The translations under genes and the position numbers were made by a program. This document shows, one piece after another, positions 1-5,887 of a stretch of 6,943 bases of DNA. The stretch lies in the NCBI GenBank assembly GCA_013298245.1, contig JAAFHD010000192.1:1-6943 (forward strand). Reading direction: 5' to 3'. The stretch comes from Alphaproteobacteria bacterium. Lineage in GTDB: Bacteria > Pseudomonadota > Alphaproteobacteria > Acetobacterales > Acetobacteraceae. The notes beneath the pieces were generated by a model. The model ran no database searches, was not told the DNA's origin, and was given only the letters and a program-made list of their open reading frames with translations. Position 1 is the first letter of the stretch, and each line of letters begins with the position of its first letter.

Positions 1-1
1 C

Positions 2-265
2 GGCGTGATCGCGCATCGCGGCCAGGTGCTGCCGGTGCTGGATGGCGGCACGGCATTGGGTGGCGCGCCGGTGCTGGGCGCGGGTGCGGTGCCGCTGTTG
101 CGCCTGGGCGCGGTGGCCGTCGCGGTGACCGCGGTGCGCGGGTTGCGCCGCGTGCCGGCGGGCAGCCTGGTGGCGCGCGGCGATGGCCCGGTGCGCGCGA
201 TCGCCTGGCCCGATGGCGATGCGCTGCCCGTGCTGGACCCCGCCTTTCTGGCGCGCACGGCATGA
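2..265 (+). CDS. CheW-like chemotaxis coupling protein, C-terminal part (5' end outside window)
   Basis: The reading frame is open from the left edge and ends at TGA 263-265, so about 87 residues of the C-terminal part are visible. CheW-type proteins are cytoplasmic adaptors that couple chemoreceptors to the CheA kinase. The visible part starts with GVIAHRGQVLPVLDGGTALG, which fits the conserved 'RGxVxPVxDLxxxLG' strand-turn of CheW domains. A hydrophobic strand (PLLRLGAVAVAVTAVRGLRRV) and a terminal 'LPVLDPAFL' like the CheW end follow. The stop overlaps the cheB start as ATGA, which supports a chemotaxis role through translational coupling. The family call rests on a short, Ala/Gly/Val-rich segment, so CheW versus a CheW domain of a larger protein cannot be settled. 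The GTG at 5-7 is an internal codon, not a likely start. Confidence 0.6.
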   Translation, partial: GVIAHRGQVLPVLDGGTALGGAPVLGAGAVPLLRLGAVAVAVTAVRGLRRVPAGSLVARGDGPVRAIAWPDGDALPVLDPAFLARTA

Positions 266-1287
266 CCACGCTGTCGGTGCTGGTGGTGGACGACAGCGCC
301 TTCATGCGCTTGGCGCTGCGCCGGATCATCGAGGCCGAGGGCGATCTGCGCGTGGTGGGTGAGGCCGCGAATGGCGCGGTGGCGCTGGAACAGGTGGAAC
401 GCTTGTCGCCCGATATCGTGGCGATGGATATCGAAATGCCGGGGATGGATGGGCTGGAAGCGACGCGCCGCATCATGGCGCGCCCCCTGCCGCCGGCGGT
501 GGTGATGGTGAGCCACCACACCACCGAAGGCTCCGCGATGGCGCTGGCGTCGATGGAAGCGGGTGCGGCCGATTGGGTCAGCAAGGACACCGATCTGGGT
601 GGCGTGGATCTGGGTCACTTGGACCGCGAATTGCGCGCGCGGTTGCGGCATTGGGGCCACGCGCATCGCGCGGCGCGGCCCACGCTGCTGCCGGTGGCGC
701 CGGTGCTGGAAGCCAGGCGCGATGCGGCGCGGCCGGAGGTGGTGGCGATTGGTGCCTCGACCGGCGGGCCGGAGGCGCTGGCGGCGCTGCTGGCCGCCGC
801 CGGGCCGCTGGCGGTGCCGGTGGTGGTGGCGCAGCACATGCCCGCGCGCATGGCGATGGATTTGGCGCGCGCGCTGGCGCTGCGCAGTGGCGTCGATGTG
901 GTGGTGGCGGAATCCGGCGCACCGCTGCGCGCCGGCGTCGTGCATGTGATTCCAGGCGCGCAGGATGGCGCGTTGCTGCGTGGCGCGGAGGGCTATGCGC
1001 TGCGCCTCGCACCACACGCGCATGCGGCGCATCCGTCGGTGGATGTGCTGTTTTCATCGGTGGCGATGGCGGCGCGCGGCGCGATTGGCGTGGTGCTGAC
1101 CGGCATGGGGCAGGACGGCACGCAGGGTGCGCTGGCGATGGCGCGGCGGGGTTTTGCGCTGTTCGCGCAGGCGCCGGAAAGCTGTGTGGTGCCGGGGATG
1201 CCAGGTGCGGTTCTGGCCGCGGTGCCGGGGGTGGAAAGTGCTGCGCCGGATGCGCTGGGCGAGCGGCTGCGCGCGCTGTTGGCGTAG
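262..1287 (+). CDS. cheB: Chemotaxis response regulator protein-glutamate methylesterase CheB
   Basis: CheB removes methyl groups from (and deamidates) glutamyl/glutaminyl sites on chemoreceptors; phosphorylation by CheA activates it, giving adaptation. The 341-residue product has the usual two-domain layout and length. The receiver domain (about 1-125) has the acidic pair D10/D11, phospho-acceptor D56 in 'AMDIEMPGMDG', S84 in 'VMVSHH' and K108 in 'VSKD'. After a linker (about 126-157), the methylesterase domain (about 158-341) has the catalytic triad in family motifs: S166 in 'GASTGGP', H192 in 'AQHMP' and D285 in 'TGMGQDG'. The ATG overlaps the stop of the CheW-like gene (ATGA, 262-265), so its start is probably coupled; I see no clear Shine-Dalgarno sequence. 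No cheR lies on its 3' side: the next gene, arfB, is convergent and ends 2 bp away. All key residues are present, so it should be active. Confidence 0.95.
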   Translation: MTTLSVLVVDDSAFMRLALRRIIEAEGDLRVVGEAANGAVALEQVERLSPDIVAMDIEMPGMDGLEATRRIMARPLPPAVVMVSHHTTEGSAMALASMEAGAADWVSKDTDLGGVDLGHLDRELRARLRHWGHAHRAARPTLLPVAPVLEARRDAARPEVVAIGASTGGPEALAALLAAAGPLAVPVVVAQHMPARMAMDLARALALRSGVDVVVAESGAPLRAGVVHVIPGAQDGALLRGAEGYALRLAPHAHAAHPSVDVLFSSVAMAARGAIGVVLTGMGQDGTQGALAMARRGFALFAQAPESCVVPGMPGAVLAAVPGVESAAPDALGERLRALLA

Positions 1288-1289
1288 CG

Positions 1290-1709
1290 TCAGTCGCGCA
1301 CGGGTTTGCGCAGTGCCTTGGTTTTCGCGTCGCGCGTTTTGCCGTCCAGGCGGCGCTGCTGGCTGCCCTTGGTGGGCTTGGTGGCGCGGCGCGGCGGGGG
1401 CGGTGGTGTGGCGGCCTCGCGCAGCAGCGCGACCAGGCGTTCCATCGCGTCGTCGCGGTTGCGTTCGCGCATGCGGAAGCGCTGCGCGGTGATGATTATG
1501 ACGCCGTCTTTTGTCAGGCGCGAACCGGCCAGGCGTTCGGCGCGGGCGCGCACATCATCGGGCAGGCTGGGTGAATTGCGGATGTCGAAGCGCAGCTGCA
1601 CTGCGCTTTCGACCTTCTGCACATTCTGCCCGCCGGGGCCGGAGCTGCGCAGGAAATCCTCGTGCAGTTCGGCGGGGTCGATGGCGATGCGGCGGGTGAT
1701 GGTGATCAT
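1290..1709 (-). CDS. arfB: Alternative ribosome-rescue factor ArfB (peptidyl-tRNA hydrolase, GGQ domain)
   Basis: ArfB (YaeJ) enters stalled ribosomes lacking a stop codon and hydrolyses the peptidyl-tRNA, independently of tmRNA. The product is 139 residues, matching the family's roughly 140. The GGQ hydrolysis motif is at residues 26-28 in 'SSGPGGQNVQKVES'. 'RLTKDGVIIITAQRFRMRERN' lies in the middle of the domain. The C-terminal tail (about 107-139) is basic (KPTKGSQQRRLDGKTR...), as needed to occupy the mRNA channel. The frame is open far upstream, but the chosen ATG (1709-1707) begins the conserved 'MITITRRIAIDPAEL' and overlaps the eutC stop as ATGA. The long N-terminal extension is only a shadow of eutC. 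A run of five prolines at residues 102-106 sits in the linker. Its place behind eutBC is unusual for a housekeeping rescue factor. Confidence 0.93.
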   Translation of the reverse strand: MITITRRIAIDPAELHEDFLRSSGPGGQNVQKVESAVQLRFDIRNSPSLPDDVRARAERLAGSRLTKDGVIIITAQRFRMRERNRDDAMERLVALLREAATPPPPPRRATKPTKGSQQRRLDGKTRDAKTKALRKPVRD

Positions 1710-2401
1710 GGCAGAAGCGGCGTTGCGGGCATGTCGTCTTTCAGCGCGACGCCGGTGGTGCCGAGGTTCTGGGCCGCGTTGAGAAGCCAGGCGAGTTTGG
1801 CGGCGGCGTCCGGCGCGGAAAGCCCACCGGGGCGGATGTTGCTGATGCAGTTGCGCTCCGCGTCGGTGCGGCCGATGCGCGGTGCCCAGGTGAGATAGAT
1901 ACCGAGGCTGTCTTGCGCGGAGAGGCCGGGGCGCTCGCCGATCAGCATGGCGATGGCGGCAGCGCCCATGGCTTGGCCGATGGCGTCGCCCAACGCGACG
2001 CGCGCTTGTTCGGCGATGATGATGGGGCCGATGGGCAGGCGCAGCATGGGGCGCGCGGCGGTGATGAGCGCGGCGGCTTGGGATTGCACGCCGGTGGCGC
2101 AGAGGCCGTCGGCGATGACGAAGACCAGCGCGCCGGGTGCGGGCGGCAGGGCGCACGGCGCCAGTGCGCGGCCGAGGTCGGGGCGCAGCAGATATTCGCG
2201 GCGGTCGCGCGCCTGGCTGCGCACGGTGATGGCGCCGGGTAGTGCTGCTTGCAGTGCGGGGATGTCGAGCGCGGACCAGACGGCGTCGCGCGCCTGTGCG
2301 TGTGCAGCTTGGAAGGCCAGGTGCGCGGCGACGGGTTGCGCGTCGCCCACCCGGCCCAGCGTCACGCGTGCATCGGTGAAGCGGCGGAGGGAGAGGCTCA
2401 T
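1706..2401 (-). CDS. eutC: Ethanolamine ammonia-lyase small subunit EutC
   Basis: EutC is the small subunit of ethanolamine ammonia-lyase and with EutB forms the site for adenosylcobalamin, which drives conversion of ethanolamine to acetaldehyde and ammonia. The 231-residue product carries the family signatures in order: 'TDARVTLGR' (9-17), 'AFQAAHAQARDAVW' (29-42), 'RPDLGRAL' (73-80), 'VIADGLCATGV' (95-105), 'ARVALGDAIGQ' (133-143), and the long block 152-191 with GERPGLS, DSLGIYLTWAPR and GRTDAERNCISNIR. The start was chosen at the ATG that overlaps the eutB stop (ATGA, 2401-2398); an in-frame ATG 22 codons further up lies inside eutB and adds only out-of-frame eutB sequence. The protein is shorter than the enterobacterial form (about 295 residues), apparently by lacking its N-terminal extension, while the core is complete. 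Confidence 0.94.
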   Translation of the reverse strand: MSLSLRRFTDARVTLGRVGDAQPVAAHLAFQAAHAQARDAVWSALDIPALQAALPGAITVRSQARDRREYLLRPDLGRALAPCALPPAPGALVFVIADGLCATGVQSQAAALITAARPMLRLPIGPIIIAEQARVALGDAIGQAMGAAAIAMLIGERPGLSAQDSLGIYLTWAPRIGRTDAERNCISNIRPGGLSAPDAAAKLAWLLNAAQNLGTTGVALKDDMPATPLLP

Positions 2402-3738
2402 GCGAGGCCGATCAGCGCGGGGTGCAGCGCGGGTGCATCGCCGCCCACGCCCATGCGCGTCATCCATCCTTCGAATTCCGGCGCGGCGCGTTTGCCGGTG
2501 ATGCGGCGCGCGTAGAGGCCGTCATGGAAGCTGGTGGATTGGTAGGCCAGCATTACGTCATCCGCGCCGGGCACGCCCATGATGTAGGTGACGCCGGCAT
2601 TGGCCAGGCAGGTCAGCAGCGCGTCCATGTCGTCCTGGTCGGCTTCGGCGTGGTTGGTGTAGCAGATGTCCACGCCCATCGGCAGGCCGAGCAGCTTGCC
2701 GCACATGTGGTCTTCGAGGCCGGCGCGGAGAATCTGCTTGCCGTCGAAGAGGTATTCGGGGCCGATGAAGCCGACGACGGAATTGACCAGCAAGGGCGCG
2801 TAGCGGCGGGCGACGGCGTAGGCGCGGCATTCCAGGGTTTGCTGGTCCACGCCGTGATGCGCGTTGGCAGACAGCGCGCTGCCCTGGCCGGTTTCGAAAT
2901 ACATCACGTTGGGGCCGCCGCGTTGCAGAGCGTGCGCGGCGTCCTGTGCTTCCGCCAGCAGGGAGAGCGAAACGCCGAAGCTTTCATTCACACCCTGCGT
3001 GCCGCCGATGGATTGGAACACCAGGTCCACCGGCGCGCCGCGCTGCATGGCGACCATGGTCGTGGTGATATGGGAGAGCACGCAGCTTTGCGTGGGGATG
3101 TCGAAGCGCGTGCGGATGTGGTCCAGCATCTCCAGCAGGCGCATGACGGTTTCGATGTTGTCGGTGGCCGGGTTCACGCCGATGACGGCATCGCCGGCGC
3201 CGAGCAGCAGGCCGTCGAGAACGCCTGCCGCGACGCCGCGTGCGTCATCGGTTGGGTGGTTGGGTTGCAGGCGGATGGAGAGGGTTCCGGGCAGGCCGAT
3301 GGTGTTGCGGAAGCGTGTGGTGATTTGGCATTTGCGCGCGACCGCGATGAGGTCGGAGACGCGCATGATCTTGGAGACGGCGGCGACCATTTCGGGGGTC
3401 AGGCCGGGGGCCAAAGCGGTGGTGTCGGGGGTGTCCAGCAGGTGGTCGCGCAGCGCGCCGACGGTCATGTGCGCGATGGGGGCGAAGGCGGTCGCGTCGT
3501 GGGTATCGAGGATGAGGCGGGTGACGTCATCCGCTTCGTAGGGCACCACCGCTTCGTGCAGGAAATGGCGCAGCGGCAGGTCGGCCAGCGCATATTGCGC
3601 TGCGACGCGTTCGGCCGCGCTACCAGCGGCCACGCCGGCCAGCGCATCGCCCGAACGGAAGGGCGTGGCGCGCGCCAGCAGCGTCTTCAGGTCGTCGAAG
3701 ACGTAGCGCGTGCCGCCTAATGTATGCGCGAAACCCAT
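2398..3738 (-). CDS. eutB: Ethanolamine ammonia-lyase large (catalytic) subunit EutB
   Basis: EutB is the TIM-barrel catalytic subunit of cobalamin-dependent ethanolamine ammonia-lyase. The 446-residue product is near the usual 450-465. By recalled alignment to the enterobacterial protein, the substrate-site residues are kept: R156 and Q158 in 'SIRLQPN', N189 in 'IGVNPATD', E282 in 'YFETGQGSALSA' and D357 in 'VDICYTNHAEADQ'. Other family blocks are 'RSGDALAGVAAGSAAERVAA' (28-47), 'NSVVGFIGPEYLFDGKQI' (319-336) and 'AGLEDHMCGKLLG' (339-351). The ATG at 3738-3736 was chosen because the following residues align from the first position with known EutB N-termini. Upstream in-frame codons (to 4071) are shadows of the divergent decarboxylase gene. 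A GGGG sits 12 bases upstream, so the ribosome binding site is weak. It is first in the unit with eutC and arfB. No EutA reactivase or shell gene is in view. Confidence 0.96.
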   Translation of the reverse strand: MGFAHTLGGTRYVFDDLKTLLARATPFRSGDALAGVAAGSAAERVAAQYALADLPLRHFLHEAVVPYEADDVTRLILDTHDATAFAPIAHMTVGALRDHLLDTPDTTALAPGLTPEMVAAVSKIMRVSDLIAVARKCQITTRFRNTIGLPGTLSIRLQPNHPTDDARGVAAGVLDGLLLGAGDAVIGVNPATDNIETVMRLLEMLDHIRTRFDIPTQSCVLSHITTTMVAMQRGAPVDLVFQSIGGTQGVNESFGVSLSLLAEAQDAAHALQRGGPNVMYFETGQGSALSANAHHGVDQQTLECRAYAVARRYAPLLVNSVVGFIGPEYLFDGKQILRAGLEDHMCGKLLGLPMGVDICYTNHAEADQDDMDALLTCLANAGVTYIMGVPGADDVMLAYQSTSFHDGLYARRITGKRAAPEFEGWMTRMGVGGDAPALHPALIGLA

Positions 3739-3807
3739 GGCCGTGTTTTGCCCCGTCTGGACAGCGCGCGCCAGCGGCATGAAGCTGCGCGCAACAGGGG
3801 AATCGCC
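3739..3807. promoter_or_regulatory. Divergent intergenic region between eutB and the ThDP decarboxylase alpha gene
   Basis: These 69 bp separate the eutB start (- strand) from the GTG start of the decarboxylase alpha gene (+ strand). The promoters of both units should lie here or run into the flanking coding sequence. I could not identify a convincing -35/-10 pair: TGGACA at 3758-3763 resembles a -35 box but no -10 box follows at a suitable distance. An imperfect inverted repeat lies at 3766-3792: CAGC / GCTG around an 8-base centre, flanked by GCGCG / CGCGC with one extra base on the left arm. It could be an operator, but GC-rich sequence makes such repeats common by chance. No cobalamin riboswitch could fit in so short a space. 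Confidence 0.4.
3796..3801 (+). promoter_or_regulatory. Ribosome binding site that decides the GTG start of the decarboxylase alpha gene
   Basis: AGGGGA lies six bases before GTG 3808-3810. The alternative ATG at 3724 has no such sequence, would add 28 residues that do not look like the family, and would overlap the eutB coding region. The purine box therefore supports the GTG as the true start. Confidence 0.65.
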
Positions 3808-4323
3808 GTGGAAGACTGGCCGGAAACAATCTTCGCGCTGCTGCGCAAATACGATGTGAAACAGGTGGCGCTGGTGCCGGATGCGGGGCATTCGCGCCTG
3901 ATCCGCATGTGCCTGGCGGATAATGCCATGCGAGTGGTGACGCTGACGACCGAGGAGGAGGGCATCGGCATGATGCTCGGCGCCTGGCTGGGCGGGCAGC
4001 GTTCGGTGCTGCTGATGCAGTCGAGCGGCGTGGGCAATTGTATCAACATGCTGAGCCTGGCGACGCTGCATCGCACGCCGATGCCGATGCTGGTGACGAT
4101 GCGCGGCGATTATGGCGAATTCAACCCGGCGCAGGTGCCGATGGGGCAGGCGACGCAGCCGGTTCTGGAGGCGATGGGCACCTTGGTGAACCGCGCGGAC
4201 AAGACGGAGGATGTGGGTGCGGCGGTCGAGGCGACGTTGAAGTTCGCCTACAACACCTATCGGCCCACGGCGACGCTGATTGGCCAGCGCATCATCGGCG
4301 CAAAAACCTTCGGGAAGGATTGA
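3808..4323 (+). CDS. ThDP-dependent 2-oxoacid decarboxylase, alpha (PYR-domain) subunit, sulfopyruvate/phosphonopyruvate decarboxylase type
   Basis: This is the pyrimidine-binding half of a thiamine-diphosphate decarboxylase made of two small chains. The 171-residue product matches the roughly 170 of sulfopyruvate decarboxylase alpha (ComD). Visible family features are 'VALVPDAGHSRLI' (20-32), the glutamate cluster 'TTEEEGIGMMLGAWLGGQR' (47-65) whose Glu activates the cofactor's pyrimidine ring, 'LLMQSSGVGNCINMLSLATLH' (68-88, family-typical sG.GN.iN.l.sL) and 'MRGDYGEFNPAQVPMG' (98-113). The start is GTG 3808, set by the AGGGGA box. The gene stops 3 bp before the beta-subunit gene, as expected for a heteromer. 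The family decarboxylates sulfopyruvate, phosphonopyruvate and related 2-oxoacids. The substrate here is not deducible, so I give no symbol. The subunit-family call is firm. Confidence 0.85.
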   Translation: MEDWPETIFALLRKYDVKQVALVPDAGHSRLIRMCLADNAMRVVTLTTEEEGIGMMLGAWLGGQRSVLLMQSSGVGNCINMLSLATLHRTPMPMLVTMRGDYGEFNPAQVPMGQATQPVLEAMGTLVNRADKTEDVGAAVEATLKFAYNTYRPTATLIGQRIIGAKTFGKD

Positions 4324-4326
4324 GCC

Positions 4327-4908
4327 ATGCTGGACCGGAGAGAATTGGCGCGCGCGGTGCTGTCGGAACGTGGTGATTTGCTGTGCGTGGCGGGGCTGGG
4401 CGCGCCGGCATGGGACATCACCGCGGTGGGCGATACGCCGCAGAATCTGCCGCTGTGGGGCGGCATGGGTGGGGCGGCGATGATCGGGTTGGGGCTGGCG
4501 CTGGCGCAGCCGTCTCGGCCGGTGCTGGTCATTACCGGTGATGGTGAGATGCTGATGGGCATTGGTTCATTGGCGACGATTGCGGTGCAGGCGCCGCCGA
4601 ATCTGTCGATCCTGGTGCAGGACAATGAGCATTATGGCGAAACCGGCGGGCAGGAAACCGCGACGCGCCACGGTGTGGATCTGGTCGCGATGGCGAAGGG
4701 TGCCGGCATTCGCGACGCGCGGCTGATCACCACGATGGACCAGGTGGCGCCGTTCCGTGCGGCGGCGCATGCGCGGGCGGGGCTGGTTTTCGCGGTCGCG
4801 AAGATCGATGCGGCGAGCAAGCCGCTGGTGCTGCCGCCGCGCGAAGGCGCGCTGCTGCAGGCGCGCATGCGTGAGGCGATTCTCGGGCCGGCGGCCCATC
4901 TGGAGTAG
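4327..4908 (+). CDS. ThDP-dependent 2-oxoacid decarboxylase, beta (PP-domain) subunit, sulfopyruvate/phosphonopyruvate decarboxylase type
   Basis: This 193-residue chain is the diphosphate-binding half of the enzyme and pairs with the preceding alpha chain; ComE-type beta subunits are about 190 residues. The ThDP/Mg2+ motif is clear: GDG at 71-73 in 'VITGDGEMLM', then 26 residues to 'QDNEHYGETGGQ' (D99, N100), i.e. the GDG-x(26)-N pattern. 'LPLWGGMGGAAMIGLGLALA' (41-60) is the usual segment before it. 'NEHYGETGGQET' resembles the active-site loop of sulfopyruvate and phosphonopyruvate decarboxylases. The ATG follows GGGAAGGA (4312-4319) with 7 bases between, and the spacing to the alpha gene is 3 bp. 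Together the chains should convert a 2-oxoacid to an aldehyde and CO2 in the cytoplasm. Acetolactate-synthase-like carboligation is a less likely alternative, since those enzymes are single long chains. Confidence 0.86.
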   Translation: MLDRRELARAVLSERGDLLCVAGLGAPAWDITAVGDTPQNLPLWGGMGGAAMIGLGLALAQPSRPVLVITGDGEMLMGIGSLATIAVQAPPNLSILVQDNEHYGETGGQETATRHGVDLVAMAKGAGIRDARLITTMDQVAPFRAAAHARAGLVFAVAKIDAASKPLVLPPREGALLQARMREAILGPAAHLE

Positions 4909-4914
4909 GTTGCA

Positions 4915-5886
4915 ATGCCCCATATCGTTCTGCTGCGCGGTGTCCACGAAGACGCGGTGAAGCGCATCGAGGCCGAGCCAGGCTTCACCTTCGAAACCGT
5001 GAACCCGGAGGATCGCGGCGCGCTGGAATCCGCGATGTCGCGCGGCGAGGCGATCATCGTGCGCGCCACCAAAATCAACGAGGATTTCCTCAGCATCTCG
5101 CCCAAGCTCGGCATCGTCGCGCGCCATGGCGTCGGCTATGACGCGGTGGATGTCGAGGCGCTGACCAGGCGCGGCATTCCGCTGACCGTCACCGCCTATG
5201 CCAATGCGCTGTCGGTCGCCGAACACGCGCTGATGCTGATGCTGACCTTGGCCAAGGGCACGCAAACCTACGACGCGAATACGCGCGCGATGAAATGGTC
5301 GAACACCGGCGCGCCCACCTGCTGGGATCTGTCCGGGCAGACCGTGCTGGTGCTGGGTTTCGGCCGCATCGGCGCGCGCGTGGCGCGGCTGTGCAACGCC
5401 TTCGGTATGCGCGTGCTGATCCATGATCCCTATGTGCCGCGCAACACCATCATCGGCGCCGGCTTCACTCCCGTAAAACTGGATGACGGGTTGGCCGAGG
5501 CCGAATGGGTCACGGTGCATTGCCCGTCCAACAGCGAAACCCGCGGCATGGTGAACGCCGAATTCCTGCGCGCCACGAAGAAAGGCGCGCACATCATCAA
5601 CACCGCGCGCGGCACGCTGGTGGATGAAGGCGCGTTGGCCGCAGCACTGCATTCCGGCCACATCGCCGGCGCTGGCCTGGACGTGTTCTGGGAAGAACCG
5701 GTGCGCGCCGACAACCCATTGCTGAAAGCACCCAACACCGTCGTCACGCCGCATAGTGCGGCCGCCACCGTGCAGGGCATGCGCCGCATGGGGCTGTCAT
5801 GCGTCGAGAGCATCATTGGCCATTTCAACGGGACGCTCGATCCCGACATGGTCATCAACAAGGACGTGCTGAGAAGGAACAGCTGA
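4915..5886 (+). CDS. D-isomer-specific 2-hydroxyacid dehydrogenase (phosphoglycerate dehydrogenase-like), NAD-dependent
   Basis: The 323-residue product (family 310-340) interconverts a 2-hydroxyacid and a 2-oxoacid with a nicotinamide cofactor. The substrate-domain signature 'VARHGVGYDAVDVEAL' is at 68-83 and 'SVAEHALMLML' at 100-110. The Rossmann motif 'LGFGRIG' (G148, G150, G153) is followed by D171 at the end of the second strand ('VLIHDPY'), which suggests NAD(H) over NADP(H). The catalytic trio is R232 in 'INTARG', E261 in 'FWEEPV' and H280 in 'VTPHSA', with family-like spacing. GGAG (4902-4905) lies 9 bases before the ATG. It sits 6 bp behind the decarboxylase beta gene, so it may supply or drain the 2-oxoacid. 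The + strand here is less G-rich and more C-rich than in neighbouring genes. It is too short for the ACT-domain serine-pathway SerA. The substrate is unknown. Confidence 0.9.
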   Translation: MPHIVLLRGVHEDAVKRIEAEPGFTFETVNPEDRGALESAMSRGEAIIVRATKINEDFLSISPKLGIVARHGVGYDAVDVEALTRRGIPLTVTAYANALSVAEHALMLMLTLAKGTQTYDANTRAMKWSNTGAPTCWDLSGQTVLVLGFGRIGARVARLCNAFGMRVLIHDPYVPRNTIIGAGFTPVKLDDGLAEAEWVTVHCPSNSETRGMVNAEFLRATKKGAHIINTARGTLVDEGALAAALHSGHIAGAGLDVFWEEPVRADNPLLKAPNTVVTPHSAAATVQGMRRMGLSCVESIIGHFNGTLDPDMVINKDVLRRNS

Positions 5887-5887
5887 C

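Noticed and set aside
573..1574. 333-residue open frame on the + strand across cheB and arfB
   Set aside because: It is a Gly/Ala/Arg-rich off-frame of cheB that crosses into the antisense of arfB. No family features.
1710..2156. Extended arfB frame to 2156 on the - strand
   Set aside because: The upstream part is an Arg/His-rich shadow of eutC. ArfB homology and length begin at the ATG at 1709.
2422..3720. 432-residue open frame on the + strand
   Set aside because: It lies antisense to eutB, whose active-site motifs are all conserved. The + strand product is a low-complexity His/Gly/Val/Ala sequence with no domain.
3758..3786. TGGACA ... GAAGCT as a sigma-70-type promoter for the + unit
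   Set aside because: The -35-like box is acceptable, but no -10-like hexamer is found at 16-18 bases, so it is not called as a promoter.
3724..3807. ATG at 3724 as start of the decarboxylase alpha gene
   Set aside because: It adds 28 residues without family likeness, has no ribosome binding site, and overlaps the eutB start region. The GTG at 3808 follows AGGGGA at good spacing.
3739..4071. Longer eutB start reading back to 4071 on the - strand
   Set aside because: The extra residues are the antisense of the decarboxylase alpha gene. The ATG at 3738 aligns with known EutB N-termini.
4567..5754. 395-residue open frame on the - strand
   Set aside because: It is antisense to the decarboxylase beta and dehydrogenase genes, Arg/His/Gln-rich and without motifs; a typical shadow frame in high-GC DNA.
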